Assembly (NCBI RefSeq): GCF_917563915.1
Contig: NZ_CAKJTI010000032.1
Coordinates: 1 to 37,729, forward strand
DNA from: Bacillus rhizoplanae
Lineage (GTDB): Bacteria; Bacillota; Bacilli; Bacillales; Bacillaceae_G
Reading direction: 5' to 3'
DNA length: 37,729 nt
The notes beneath the pieces were generated by a model. The model worked only from the letters and a program-made list of their open reading frames with translations, was not told the DNA's origin and did not search any database. Shown piece after piece: positions 23,325-32,806 of this stretch. The translations under genes and the position numbers were made by a program. Position 1 is the first letter of the stretch. The number at the start of each line of letters is the position of its first letter.

Positions 23325-24137
23325 ATGCTGTTAGGGTCTGTACCACAGCTTGATCGTGTGGCGATTCAGCTCGGACCGTTTCCGATTTATTGGTATGGTG
23401 TAATTATTGGCACTGGTGTCTTACTTGGATTATGGCTTGCAACTCGAGAAAGTGAACGGCTTGGTCTGCCGAAAGATACAATTATTGATTTAGTATTGAT
23501 TGCGGTGCCGATTGCAATCCTTTGTGCACGTGCATACTATGTTATTTTCGAATGGGGCTATTATTCGCAAAATCCAAGCGAAATTCTTAGAATTCGTCAC
23601 GGCGGCTTAGCCATTCATGGCGGATTAATCGGAGCGGTTCTTACAGGCTGGGTATTTGCGAAAAAACGCGGTCTTTCTTTTTGGAAGCTAGCAGATATTG
23701 TTGCACCAAGTATTTTACTTGGGCAAGCGATTGGACGCTGGGGAAACTTTATGAACCAAGAAGCACATGGCGGTGAAGTGACGCGTCAATTTCTCGAAAG
23801 TTTACATTTGCCACAGTTTATTATAAATCAAATGTATATTGATGGTGTATATTACCAGCCGACATTCTTATATGAATCATTATGGGACTTTGCTGGGGTT
23901 ATTTTGCTTTTACTTCTTCGTAAAGCAAATTTACGCCGCGGTGAACTATTCTTTACATATTTAATTTGGTATTCTACCGGGCGCTTCTTTATAGAAGGAT
24001 TACGTACAGATAGCTTAATGCTCGGCCCGCTTCGTGTTGCACAAGTTATATCAATTGCCATAATTATCGTCTCCATTATTTTCATTGTTGTGAGACGCAA
24101 AATGGGGTATGCAGATAAACGATATTTAGAACAATAA
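23325..24137 (+). CDS. lgt: Prolipoprotein diacylglyceryl transferase
   Basis: A 270-residue polytopic membrane enzyme that transfers diacylglycerol from phosphatidylglycerol to the lipobox cysteine of prolipoproteins. It has about seven hydrophobic segments. The catalytic His-containing motif [14 protein letters not shown] and the [14 protein letters not shown] signature (about residues 135-148) are intact. The start is ATG 23325; a GTG at 23316 lies on the AAAGGAAG ribosome site. It follows hprK by 72 bp as in B. subtilis (hprK-lgt-ppaX). A terminator-like stem and a bcr1-like copy now separate it from ppaX. Confidence 0.96.
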   Translation: MLLGSVPQLDRVAIQLGPFPIYWYGVIIGTGVLLGLWLATRESERLGLPKDTIIDLVLIAVPIAILCARAYYVIFEWGYYSQNPSEILRIRHGGLAIHGGLIGAVLTGWVFAKKRGLSFWKLADIVAPSILLGQAIGRWGNFMNQEAHGGEVTRQFLESLHLPQFIINQMYIDGVYYQPTFLYESLWDFAGVILLLLLRKANLRRGELFFTYLIWYSTGRFFIEGLRTDSLMLGPLRVAQVISIAIIIVSIIFIVVRRKMGYADKRYLEQ

Positions 24138-24183
24138 TGATATAACTTTGTAATTCAGTGAATGAGTCGGGGTTGAATGAAAA

Positions 24184-24219
24184 AAGTAGCGTCACATATG
24201 CGGCGCTGCTTCTTTTCTT
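24184..24219 (+). terminator. Probable terminator after lgt
   Basis: AAGTAGCG (24184-24191) pairs with CGCTGCTT (24204-24211), one G-U pair, followed by CTTTTCTT. It abuts the bcr1-like copy at 24217. Confidence 0.7.
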
Positions 24220-24343
24220 ATCCCGCTATTCGCGGGCAGTTATCCCCCATCTCAAGAGTGTTGGGGGATAACTGCCCGTAAAAGCCCGATTGGTTCAACT
24301 AACCATCAGCGGGAAGAAATCGCTGATGGAAGTCTCACTTTAT
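24217..24343 (+). repeat. bcr1-like repeat between lgt and ppaX
   Basis: Ends CTTAT (decayed TTTAT) and TTTAT 24339-24343. It has the GGGCAGT / ACTGCCC arms, an inner TTATCCCCCA / TGGGGGATAA stem, the CCCGATTGGTTCAACTAACC core and the hairpin CATCAGCG / CGCTGATG. It ends 27 bp before the ppaX start. Confidence 0.78.
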
Positions 24344-24370
24344 CATACAACAACTAGGGGTGGCGAAAAG

Positions 24371-25009
24371 ATGAAAATTAATACAGTGTTATTTGATTTG
24401 GATGGAACGTTGATTAATACAAACGAACTTATTATCTCTTCATTTTTACATACATTAGAAAAGCACTACCCAAATCAATATAAACGTGAAGATGTACTGC
24501 CATTTATTGGTCCGTCATTACATGATACATTTAGTAAAATCGACGAGAACCGAGTGGAAGAGCTTATTCAATGTTATCGTGATTTTAACCATGAATATCA
24601 TGATGAATTAGTAGAAGAGTATGAAACAGTGTATGAAACTGTACAGGTGCTTCGAGAAAAAGGTTATAAAATCGGGATTGTAACAACAAAGGCGCGCAAA
24701 ACTGTTGAAATGGGATTACAGTTAACGAAATTAAAGCAGTTTTTTGATGTTGTGGTAACAATTGATGATGTAGAACATGTGAAACCACATCCAGAGCCAA
24801 TTCAAAGAGCGCTTCAGTTATTAGAGGCAAAGCCGGAAGAATCTTTGATGGTAGGCGATAACCATCATGATATTGTTGGTGGACAAAATGCTGGTGTGAA
24901 GACAGCTGCTGTTGCATGGACAATTAAAGGACGCGAATATTTAGAGTCTTACAAACCTGATTATGTGTTAGAAAAAATGAGTGACTTATTAACAATCTTA
25001 CCTCACTAA
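24371..25009 (+). CDS. ppaX: Pyrophosphatase PpaX (HAD superfamily)
   Basis: A 212-residue HAD hydrolase that removes the pyrophosphate released when HprK dephosphorylates HPr-Ser-P, hence its place beside hprK. Motif [11 protein letters not shown] (residues 8-17) has both catalytic aspartates, motif II is IVTTK, and motif III plus IV is KPHPEP ... [12 protein letters not shown]. The frame extends upstream into the repeat, but that part encodes repeat sequence; an AGGGGTGG ribosome site and the family length fix the ATG at 24371. With a terminator and repeat between lgt and this gene, co-transcription is probably weakened and a local promoter may be needed. Confidence 0.92.
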   Translation: MKINTVLFDLDGTLINTNELIISSFLHTLEKHYPNQYKREDVLPFIGPSLHDTFSKIDENRVEELIQCYRDFNHEYHDELVEEYETVYETVQVLREKGYKIGIVTTKARKTVEMGLQLTKLKQFFDVVVTIDDVEHVKPHPEPIQRALQLLEAKPEESLMVGDNHHDIVGGQNAGVKTAAVAWTIKGREYLESYKPDYVLEKMSDLLTILPH

Positions 25010-25073
25010 TCGTTTTTCTTACGAGCGGCTGGGCTCAGCAGTTAAGCGAGAGTACAAAAAGGGAGAGAGCAAG

Positions 25074-25586
25074 GTGCGACGGACAACGCGCTATCCAGTA
25101 TCAGGAGCAAATTCATTATGGAATGTATATAAAACGGTTTCATTTTGGAAAGTGATGAAAAATTTCATTGTGATCCAAATCGCGCGATATACCCCTTTTT
25201 TACGAATGAAAAATTGGTTATATCGCACATTTTTGCGCATGCAAATCGGAGAGAAAACTTCTTTTGCACTTATGGTTATGCCAGATACTATGTTCCCAGA
25301 GAAAATTACAGTTGGACGTAATTCAGTGATTGGCTATAATACAACGTTGTTAGCTCATGAATACTTAATTACAGAATATCGCCTTGGTGAAATTATTATT
25401 GGAGACGAAGTAATGATTGGTGCAAATTCGACTGTTTTACCTGGTGTTGTCATTGGAGACGGGGCAATTGTTTCAGCAGGGACACTTGTTCATCGTGATG
25501 TACCGAGCGGCGCTTTCGTCGGTGGGAATCCTATGCGAATTATTTATACGAAAGAGGAAATGGCAGCGAGAGAAGGGAAATGTTAG
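25074..25586 (+). CDS. yvoF: YvoF-like hexapeptide-repeat acyltransferase
   Basis: A 170-residue left-handed beta-helix acyltransferase of the LacA/maltose O-acetyltransferase-like group. The N-terminal 60 residues are basic and aromatic. From about residue 78 the hexapeptide repeats appear: ITVGRNSVIGYNTTLLAHEY, then IIIGDEVMIGANSTVLPGVV and IGDGAIVSAGTLVHRDVP, closing with GAFVGGNPMRIIY. The acyl acceptor is unknown. GTG start at 25074 after AAGGGAG. It follows ppaX by 64 bp as in B. subtilis, where the his operon comes next; here a terminator overlapping the stop codon ends the unit instead. Confidence 0.88.
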   Translation: MRRTTRYPVSGANSLWNVYKTVSFWKVMKNFIVIQIARYTPFLRMKNWLYRTFLRMQIGEKTSFALMVMPDTMFPEKITVGRNSVIGYNTTLLAHEYLITEYRLGEIIIGDEVMIGANSTVLPGVVIGDGAIVSAGTLVHRDVPSGAFVGGNPMRIIYTKEEMAAREGKC

Positions 25587-25612
25587 AAATGTAACATTTC
25601 CCTTCTCTTTTC
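25571..25612 (+). terminator. Intrinsic terminator overlapping the yvoF stop
   Basis: Perfect 15-bp arms AGAAGGGAAATGTTA (25571-25585) and TAACATTTCCCTTCT (25592-25606) with a six-base loop, followed by CTTTTC. Confidence 0.9.
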
Positions 25613-25708
25613 GGGAATGAAAAGGAAATATTTGTGTATAATATATGGTTTTGTTTTTAGCGGAATCGTTTATACTTAGAGATAGAAGAATGAAATAATG
25701 GAGGAGTT

Positions 25709-27220
25709 ATGGGGAAAAATCAAGAAATTCATAAAGAGAACGGACAAGTTATTTCTTTTAATCAATTAGCTGACTTCTTTTATAATAAAGGTATGAAGGC
25801 TTATCGCAATCATCATTTAGAAGATGCAATTAAATATTTTAAGAGAGCGGCACAAAATCAGAAAGAGCCGTTTATTTTATGTCAATTAGCAACGGCATTA
25901 TCGGAAGCGGGAGAGTATCACGAATCGAATCAAATCTTATTACAAATTGTTCGTACGGGTGAACAAATAGAAGAATGCTATTATTTTATGGCAAATAATT
26001 ATGCGTATCTTGGGTTATTCCAACAAGCAAAAAAATATGCAGAGCGGTATTTAGAGATTGCGACGGATAAAGAATTTATTGCTGAAACGATAGAACTTCT
26101 AGAGATCATTGAAGAAGAAGAAATGGATACGCCGGAATTCGAAGATGAAGATGGATTAATTGTGATGCAAGAGCAAGCAAATCATTATATTCGTAACGGT
26201 CAATTAGAAGAGGCGATTGCGACGCTTGAAGGAGTCATAACGGAATATCCGGAATTTTGGTCAGCGCATAATAATTTAGCAATTGCTCATTTTCAGCTTG
26301 GGAATGTTGATCAAGCGTTGAAAATGACAGAGCTGATTTTAGAGAAGAATCCAGGGAATATTCATGCGTTATGTAATACGCTTATTTTTCTATATTCCAT
26401 TGGGGAATATAAGCAAGTAGAAAAGTTAGCAGAGCAATTGGAAACAGTGTATCCGATGTCGTTTGAACATCGTGTGAAACTAGGGACAACATTTGCGACA
26501 ATTGGTCGTTTTGAAAGTGCATATAAATGGTTAAAAGTGTTAAAACGTCAAGGTTACGAAGGTGATGTTAGCTTTTATTATTGGTTTGCATATTCTGCCT
26601 ATATGGTAAAGGATGAGCAAACAGCCGAGAAAATGTGGGCGCATGTAGTGGAATTACATCCTGATAAAAAGGGAAAAGAACCTTGGAATGCTATTAATTT
26701 AGTAGATGAAGGCCAAAATATTTTATTCCGAGAGCTTCAGCAATCGTTTCAAAAAAGTGAAACATTGGAAGAACAAATGCTCGCTTTATATTTAATGAAT
26801 GAACTGACAACACCAGAGAAGCTTGGCTTTTTCTTTGATGTTATGCAATCTCCTAAGCGTGTTCCGATTGTATCGCAACTAGCGAACTATTTCTTCTTAA
26901 TTAACAGTCATAAAAGTATTCCAAGAGAACTGCAGCAGTTTGAACAATGTATTCGTATTGCAGATGCTTTATACAATTATACGAAAAAAGATGATGAGCT
27001 TATTGAAGAATGTTTACATCTTTGGTTTTGTACATTTATACGTTTATACACGAGCGGAACGTCCTTTACAAATGTATATGGCTGGTCAGCAGCAGTTGAA
27101 TATATTGTACGCGGCGAGTGCCGAGATAAGTTAACGCAGGCAGAGCTTGGTAATATATATAATGTATCGGTAGCAACTGTAGGAAAATATGTGCAAGCAG
27201 TGAGACGTTTGCATGCATAA
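25709..27220 (+). CDS. yvcD: TPR-repeat protein with C-terminal HTH-like segment (YvcD-like)
   Basis: A 503-residue cytoplasmic protein. Tetratricopeptide-type helix pairs fill the first half: NKGMKAYRNHHLEDAIKYFK (about residues 28-47), YYFMANNYAYLGLFQQAKKY, ANHYIRNGQLEEAIATLEG and AHNNLAIAHFQLGNVDQALK. An acidic linker (EIIEEEEMDTPEFEDEDG) lies near residue 135-152. The last 30 residues, KLTQAELGNIYNVSVATVGK onward, look like a recognition helix-turn-helix of the TFIIB or sigma type. It precedes trxB as yvcD does in B. subtilis. Its role is unknown; TPRs suggest protein scaffolding. GGAGGAG precedes the ATG. The TAA stop lies within the ATAAA end of a bcr1-like copy. Confidence 0.85.
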   Translation: MGKNQEIHKENGQVISFNQLADFFYNKGMKAYRNHHLEDAIKYFKRAAQNQKEPFILCQLATALSEAGEYHESNQILLQIVRTGEQIEECYYFMANNYAYLGLFQQAKKYAERYLEIATDKEFIAETIELLEIIEEEEMDTPEFEDEDGLIVMQEQANHYIRNGQLEEAIATLEGVITEYPEFWSAHNNLAIAHFQLGNVDQALKMTELILEKNPGNIHALCNTLIFLYSIGEYKQVEKLAEQLETVYPMSFEHRVKLGTTFATIGRFESAYKWLKVLKRQGYEGDVSFYYWFAYSAYMVKDEQTAEKMWAHVVELHPDKKGKEPWNAINLVDEGQNILFRELQQSFQKSETLEEQMLALYLMNELTTPEKLGFFFDVMQSPKRVPIVSQLANYFFLINSHKSIPRELQQFEQCIRIADALYNYTKKDDELIEECLHLWFCTFIRLYTSGTSFTNVYGWSAAVEYIVRGECRDKLTQAELGNIYNVSVATVGKYVQAVRRLHA

Positions 27221-27416
27221 AGTGAAACTTCCATTGGAAGGTGCTTTTCCTTCGAATGGTTAGTTGAACTAATCGGGCTTTTACGGACAGTTATCCCCCA
27301 CCTATCTTCTTCGCTTCTCTCTGAATCTTGAGGTGGGGATCCTACTGTCCGTTAATGCGGGATAAGGCGAAACTTTCATCAGTGGAGGTCTTACTGCCCG
27401 TGAATAGCGGGATAAA
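27217..27416 (-). repeat. Full plus short bcr1-like copies in tandem
   Basis: A full copy (27217-27366) in reverse orientation with CTTCCATT...AATGG hairpin, GGTTAGTTGAACTAATCGGG core and CCACCT / AGGTGG inner stem is joined through a decayed ATAAG junction to a short copy (27362-27416) lacking the core. The first ATAAA includes the yvcD stop codon. Confidence 0.78.
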
Positions 27417-27481
27417 TGCAAGCAAATCACTGGGAAAAACCGGTTGCCAGCAGTATAATGAGGGTATCAAAAGAGCGATAA

Positions 27482-28450
<969 letters not shown>

Positions 28451-28460
28451 TGAACAAGGA

Positions 28461-28497
28461 AAAGAAGCTATCTTTATTAGGGTAGCTTCTTTTTTTG
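28461..28497 (+). terminator. Intrinsic terminator after trxB
   Basis: AGAAGCTA (28463-28470) and TAGCTTCT (28483-28490), then TTTTTTT. Confidence 0.88.
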
Positions 28498-28631
28498 TGA
28501 TATAGGATTTCAGCACTTTAATTGTCATCGAGATGTCATATATGCTTTTGGGTTTTGATAGTACTCTTTTTCTTTTGTTGTTATACTTTAATTTGGGAAA
28601 ATATGCAAAAGAAATGAGGAATGTACACAGG

Positions 28632-29438
28632 ATGGAATGGCGTAATGTATATCGTGGTTTTTGTATGGGAGTTAGTGATTTAATTCCTGGTGTGAGCGGC
28701 GGCACAATCGCTGTTGTACTGGGGATTTATGAGCAGCTACTTGCAGCCATCAGCGGATTCTTTAGTCGTGAGTGGAAAAAACATTTAGGATTTTTGATTC
28801 CGCTTGGTGCTGGTATAGCAGCAGCATTTTTGACGTTAAGTCATGTAATTAAGTATTTACTGGAAAATCATTATGAGCCAACGCAATTTTTCTTCCTTGG
28901 CTTAATCTTGAGCATTTTACCAATGTTAATGAGGGAAGCAAATGCGAAGGAAACATTTAAAGCAGGACATATTATTATATTGTTTGTTGCGGCAGCTCTT
29001 GTAGCCGTAACAGTATTTTTTAAGCCAGATCAAGCGGCAGATCCAATTATGACGTTAACAATTTTAAATACGATTGGGCTGTTCCTTGCGGGCTGGATGG
29101 CTAGTATGGCTATGCTGCTTCCAGGGATTAGTGGATCGTTTATTTTATTAATCATTGGTGTGTATCCAACAGCGATTGAAGCTTTAACAACATTAAATCT
29201 ACCATTAATTGCAGTAATTGGTGCAGGTGTTATGGTAGGGTTTGTTGTAAGTAGTAAAGGGATTAGCTATTTATTAATGCATTATAAAAGTGGAACATTT
29301 GCGGCAATTATCGGACTTGTTATTGGGTCAATTGCAGTGGTGTTTCCTGGTATTCCAACAGGCGGTATGTCGATTGTAAGTTCTATTATTACGTTTATCT
29401 TAGGATTTGCGATTGTATCCTATTTTAGTAAGAAATAA
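28632..29438 (+). CDS. popT: DUF368 family undecaprenyl phosphate translocase (PopT)
   Basis: A 268-residue membrane protein from ATG 28632. DUF368 proteins (PopT) recycle the lipid carrier undecaprenyl phosphate across the membrane for cell-wall synthesis. The family signature GVSDLIPGVSGGTIAVVLGIYE (about residues 13-34) and the second, inverted-repeat-like MLLPGISGSFILLIIGVYP are both present, and eight or so hydrophobic segments follow. The frame opens at 28533, but that part (LLLGFDS...) has no ribosome site and would overlap the likely promoter (TATACT near 28582). GAGGA lies 11 bases before ATG 28632; ATG 28614 is an alternative. It is flanked by terminators on both sides. Confidence 0.88.
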   Translation: MEWRNVYRGFCMGVSDLIPGVSGGTIAVVLGIYEQLLAAISGFFSREWKKHLGFLIPLGAGIAAAFLTLSHVIKYLLENHYEPTQFFFLGLILSILPMLMREANAKETFKAGHIIILFVAAALVAVTVFFKPDQAADPIMTLTILNTIGLFLAGWMASMAMLLPGISGSFILLIIGVYPTAIEALTTLNLPLIAVIGAGVMVGFVVSSKGISYLLMHYKSGTFAAIIGLVIGSIAVVFPGIPTGGMSIVSSIITFILGFAIVSYFSKK

Positions 29439-29474
29439 GTGATTGAGGGATAGCCCTCAATCACTTATTTTTTT
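29436..29474 (+). terminator. Intrinsic terminator after the DUF368 gene
   Basis: Long perfect stem AAGTGATTGAGGG / CCCTCAATCACTT (29437-29449, 29454-29466) with a four-base loop and a T run of eight. Confidence 0.93.
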
Positions 29475-29514
29475 TGTTTATTGATGTTTTGGGTAACCCC
29501 TTGGATATTTTCGT

Positions 29515-29575
29515 TTTGGAGAACAATGATTTCTTAACTTGATGGCGATGGGGCGGGACCCCATAGTTAAGTGGG
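29515..29575. mobile_element. IS231-like solo end with hairpin
   Basis: GAGAACAATGATTTCTTAAC (from 29520) and then TTGATGGCGATGG match, in inverted orientation, the sequence at 9801-9839 over about 38 bp with two differences. Next comes ATGGGG-CGGGA-CCCCAT, with outer arms CTTAACT / AGTTAAG. It could be a solo terminal repeat of an IS4/IS231-type element. It may also act as a terminator for the convergent DoxX gene. Confidence 0.45.
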
Positions 29576-29579
29576 GTTG

Positions 29580-30014
29580 TTAGCCTGCGAGCAGTACTAG
29601 TACAATAAAGATGACTTGTATACTAGTTCGTAGCCATAGTGAGGGAGGATGTTTTCCAGCGATAGTTAACTTCTCTTTTGATGCCTTGATATTTGCTGGA
29701 AACATAGCAATGAGTAAGATCGCTAAGCAAATGGAAGTCAATCTAGACATAGATGGAATTAATATACCTATCGCTGCAGCAATTTCTAACAAACCAGTAA
29801 TCAAGACTATTAAATCAGGTCTGGGGAAAATCGATGGTACCATGCGGATTAAGTCAGTTTTTCTCTTTCCCCACCTGGCGGAAGCAGCAATAAGTAACAT
29901 AGCAGCAATAGCTGCTTGAAGTGATGTGTGCCAACTATCAAAATAAGACAAACCCATTTGCCCCATACCTAGAAATAAAAAGAATGAAATAATGAGCACG
30001 TAAAATGCTACCAT
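29580..30014 (-). CDS. DoxX-like membrane protein
   Basis: A 144-residue protein with four hydrophobic segments: VLIISFFLFLGMGQMG at the N-terminus, AAIAAMLLIAASARWG, LIVLITGLLEIAAAIGILIP and LAILLIAMFPANIKA, and a short C-terminal segment WLRTSIQVIFIVLVLLAG. PDLIVLITGLLEIAAAIGIL is the usual DoxX helix and the PANIKA motif is also typical. DoxX-like proteins are linked to redox or quinone-associated membrane functions; the role here is unknown. GGAGGAGGAG precedes the ATG. A decayed TetR-family gene lies directly upstream on the same strand and was probably its regulator. Confidence 0.82.
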   Translation of the reverse strand: MVAFYVLIISFFLFLGMGQMGLSYFDSWHTSLQAAIAAMLLIAASARWGKRKTDLIRMVPSIFPRPDLIVLITGLLEIAAAIGILIPSMSRLTSICLAILLIAMFPANIKASKEKLTIAGKHPPSLWLRTSIQVIFIVLVLLAG

Positions 30015-30034
30015 AACTATTCTCCTCCTCCTGA

Positions 30035-30388
30035 TTAAGCTTTTAATAAATTACTCATGAGTAATTTTAGTTCTTCAGTTTGAAAAGAAGGTTTTTTTCC
30101 AGGAATAGCATGATGTACTTGGTAACCAAGCATCAGTAAAATCTACAGTTCTGCTGTTCTACTACTATCGATGGAGCTTTTAATCACACCATGTTGTTGG
30201 TCACTTTCAATCCATTGTTTTGAAAAATGTAATGCATGTTCATAGTATTGCTGTAGTACCTTCATGACAGAAGGTTCATTTTCTCTTCCTAATAAATATA
30301 ACAGCACTCGATTTGTCACTAGATGATCCTCAGAAGTCGACAAGTTCTGTATAACTTTCTCTAAGGATGCCTCAAAAGTTTTTCTCCT
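30035..30388 (-). pseudogene. Decayed TetR-family regulator
   Basis: Read on the minus strand, the frame from 30388 encodes KTFEASLEKVIQNL, then HLVTNRVLLYLLGRENEPSV and further to SSIDSSRTAEL. It then meets an in-frame TAG (30145-30143) and continues as ILLMLGYQVHHAIPGKKPSF to a TAA at 30037-30035. This is the C-terminal ligand domain of a TetR repressor. The N-terminal DNA-binding HTH is absent; a TAA precedes the fragment and only AT-rich non-coding sequence lies upstream. The gene is therefore both truncated and interrupted. It sits 21 bp upstream of the DoxX start, an arrangement typical of a repressor and its target. Confidence 0.8.
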
Positions 30389-30498
30389 TTACTTATCATT
30401 TTTATTCATATTTTTCATGTTTTTTACTAAAAATACAAAAAAGGTAGATTGGTTGACAAAGTTACTTGAACATACAGTGATTATCTTTGCTTTTCTAC

Positions 30499-30634
30499 TG
30501 TATCCCGCTCTAACAAGCAGTAAGCGAAGGTGGAAATTCAAGGAGGAGAACTGCTTGTAAGAACCCGATTGGTTCAACTAACCATTCGAAGGAAAAGCAC
30601 CTTCGAATGGAAATTTCACTTTATCCCGCTACTT
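30499..30634 (+). repeat. bcr1-like repeat upstream of lutA
   Basis: Ends TGTAT (decayed) at 30499-30503 and TTTAT at 30620-30624. Arms AAGCAGT / ACTGCTT replace the usual GGGCAGT pair with compensating changes. The core CCGATTGGTTCAACTAACC and the hairpin CATTCGAAGG / CCTTCGAATG are intact. CCCGCTACTTT after the last TTTAT resembles the start of a further, truncated copy. It ends about 23 bp before the lutA start. Confidence 0.78.
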
Positions 30635-30656
30635 TACCTTATTTGGAGGTGTCAAT

Positions 30657-31388
30657 ATGAAAGTATCCGTATTTATTACTTGTCTTGGGGATGTTTTTTA
30701 TCCAGAAGTAGGAAAAGATGTTGTTGAAATTCTTGAAGATTTAGGTTGTGAAGTCGACTTTCCAAAAAATCAAACCTGCTGTGGTCAACCTGCTTATAAT
30801 AGCGGTTATCAAAAAGAAACGAAAACAGCTGCAAAACATATGATTGAAGCATTTGCTGGTTCAGAATATGTTGTGGCACCATCAGGGTCTTGTGTCATGA
30901 TGGTTCACGAGTTTTCAAGCTTATTTTCTGAAAGTGAAACAGAATGGAAGCAAAAGGCTACTGAACTTGCAAAGAAAACATATGAATTTACACAATTTCT
31001 TGTAGAAGTGTTAGGTAAAGAAGATTTAGGTGCGGAACTTCATAAAAAAGCAACTGTTCATACATCTTGTCATATGAGCCGGTTAATGGGTATTAAGGAA
31101 CCTCCTCAAAAGTTATTAAAACATGTAAAAGGGTTAGAAGTCGTTCCATTATCACACAATTATGATTGCTGTGGATTCGGCGGTACATTCTCAGTGAAGA
31201 TGGCAGAAATCTCAGAGCAAATGGTTGATGAAAAAGTGAAACATATTATGGAAACAGGTGCGGAAGTGTTAATCGGAATGGATTGCAGCTGTTTAATGAA
31301 TATAAAAGGTCGATTAACACGTAATGGCTATCCAATTGAGGTAAAGCATATTGCTCAAGTATTAAATGAGGATAGAAGGGGGATATAA
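30657..31388 (+). CDS. lutA: LutA, L-lactate oxidation iron-sulfur protein
   Basis: A 243-residue protein of the lactate-utilization LutABC complex, which oxidises L-lactate to pyruvate. It consists of two cysteine-rich CCG domains: CxxC-type and [12 protein letters not shown] near residues 35-47, then a second domain with [11 protein letters not shown] and [14 protein letters not shown] near residues 140-180 and a final DCSCLMN. These CCG motifs are hallmarks of heterodisulfide-reductase-like proteins. GGAGGTG lies eight bases before the ATG. It is the first gene of a three-gene operon, with lutB two bases downstream. A TTGACA (30454-30459) lies beyond the bcr1-like copy, so the lut mRNA may carry the repeat in its leader. 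Confidence 0.93.
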   Translation: MKVSVFITCLGDVFYPEVGKDVVEILEDLGCEVDFPKNQTCCGQPAYNSGYQKETKTAAKHMIEAFAGSEYVVAPSGSCVMMVHEFSSLFSESETEWKQKATELAKKTYEFTQFLVEVLGKEDLGAELHKKATVHTSCHMSRLMGIKEPPQKLLKHVKGLEVVPLSHNYDCCGFGGTFSVKMAEISEQMVDEKVKHIMETGAEVLIGMDCSCLMNIKGRLTRNGYPIEVKHIAQVLNEDRRGI

Positions 31389-31390
31389 AA

Positions 31391-32806
31391 ATGGGAATGA
31401 AAATTGGAAACGATCCCTTTCATAAACGCACTGAAACGGCCGTTGGTGATCAATTCATGAGAAGGGCTGTTGCGAAAGCTCAAGATGGCCTTAGAAGTAA
31501 GAAATTAAAAGCTACTGAAAGTCTTGGAAACTGGGAAGAATGGCGATCTTTAGGAGAAGAGATTCGGAAGCATACACTAGAAAACCTTGATTATTATTTA
31601 TATCAACTCAGTGAAAATATCGAAAAAAACGGGGGCTTTGTTTATTTCGCAGAGACTGCTGAAGATGCAAGGGAATACGTAAAAGGTATTATAAAAAAGA
31701 AAAACGCGAAAAAAATTGTAAAGTCAAAATCTATGGTAACGGAAGAAATCAGTCTAAATGAAGCAATGGAAGAAGTTGGCGGGGAAGTATTAGAAACGGA
31801 TCTTGCAGAATTTATTTTACAAATTAATGACCATGATCCGCCATCACATATTGTTGTTCCTTGTCTTCATAAAGATAAAGAAAGTATTTGTGAGTTGTTT
31901 AAAGAAAAAATAGGTTATACCGGAACAGCTGATCCTGAAAAAATGGCGAGGTTTGTACGGAACTATTTGCGTAATGACTTTTTAACAGCGGATGTAGGAG
32001 TGACTGGGTGTAATTTTGCTGTTGCAGAGTCCGGGTCTGTTTCTATTGTAGCGAATGAAGGGAATGCGAGGTTAGTTACGACCATTCCGAAAACGTTAAT
32101 TACCGTTATGGGTATGGAACGGATTGTCCCAACATGGGAGGAGCTGGATGTGTTAGTAACACTCCTGTGCCGAAGTTCTGTAGGGCAAAAGTTAACAAGT
32201 TATATTACAGGCTTAACGGAACCTGGGGGGACAGATGGACCTGAGGAATTTCATTTAGTAATTGTTGATAATGGGCGTTCCAATATTTTAAGAACAGAAT
32301 TCCAAAGTGTCCTTCAATGTATTCGTTGCGCGGCATGTATTAATGTATGTCCAGTATATCGTCATATCGGAGGTCATGCATACGGCTCAATCTATCCAGG
32401 TCCGATCGGTGCTGTATTGACACCGCTTTTAGGAGGATATGATGAATATAAAGATCTACCTTATGCATCTAGCCTTTGCGGTGCTTGTACGGAAGCATGT
32501 CCCGTAAAAATACCTTTACATGAATTGTTAATTCGACATCGCCGACAGATTGTGGAAGAAGCGAAAAAGTCTCCTTTAGCTTGGGATATGGCTATGAAAG
32601 GCTTTGAAAAAATGGCGAATAGCTCGAGGTCGTTCTCCCTTGCAGCGAGGACAGCTCCGTACGCATTAAAGCCCTTTATAAAAGGAGACAAAATTGAACG
32701 CGGGGTAGGGCCGTTAAAAGCTTGGACAGAAGCGAGAGATTTTCCGGCTCCGAAAAAACAACCGTTTAGAGATTGGTTTGAAAAACGGTCAAGGGAGGAG
32801 AAATAA
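31391..32806 (+). CDS. lutB: LutB, L-lactate oxidation iron-sulfur protein
   Basis: A 471-residue LutB/YkgF-like protein. The N-terminal two thirds are an LUD domain ([17 protein letters not shown] and [20 protein letters not shown]). The C-terminal part is a ferredoxin-like segment with two [4Fe-4S] motifs, [19 protein letters not shown] (about residues 311-329) and [17 protein letters not shown] (about 361-377). Together with LutA and LutC it converts L-lactate to pyruvate and passes electrons on. It starts two bases after the lutA stop, and its TAA shares a base with the lutC ATG, so the operon is translationally coupled. Length is close to the 479 residues of the B. subtilis protein. Confidence 0.94.
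   Translation: MGMKIGNDPFHKRTETAVGDQFMRRAVAKAQDGLRSKKLKATESLGNWEEWRSLGEEIRKHTLENLDYYLYQLSENIEKNGGFVYFAETAEDAREYVKGIIKKKNAKKIVKSKSMVTEEISLNEAMEEVGGEVLETDLAEFILQINDHDPPSHIVVPCLHKDKESICELFKEKIGYTGTADPEKMARFVRNYLRNDFLTADVGVTGCNFAVAESGSVSIVANEGNARLVTTIPKTLITVMGMERIVPTWEELDVLVTLLCRSSVGQKLTSYITGLTEPGGTDGPEEFHLVIVDNGRSNILRTEFQSVLQCIRCAACINVCPVYRHIGGHAYGSIYPGPIGAVLTPLLGGYDEYKDLPYASSLCGACTEACPVKIPLHELLIRHRRQIVEEAKKSPLAWDMAMKGFEKMANSSRSFSLAARTAPYALKPFIKGDKIERGVGPLKAWTEARDFPAPKKQPFRDWFEKRSREEK

Noticed and set aside
24290-24370. Upstream extension of PpaX beginning MVQLTI
   Set aside because: It is encoded by the bcr1-like repeat; the ribosome site and the HAD family length support the ATG at 24371.
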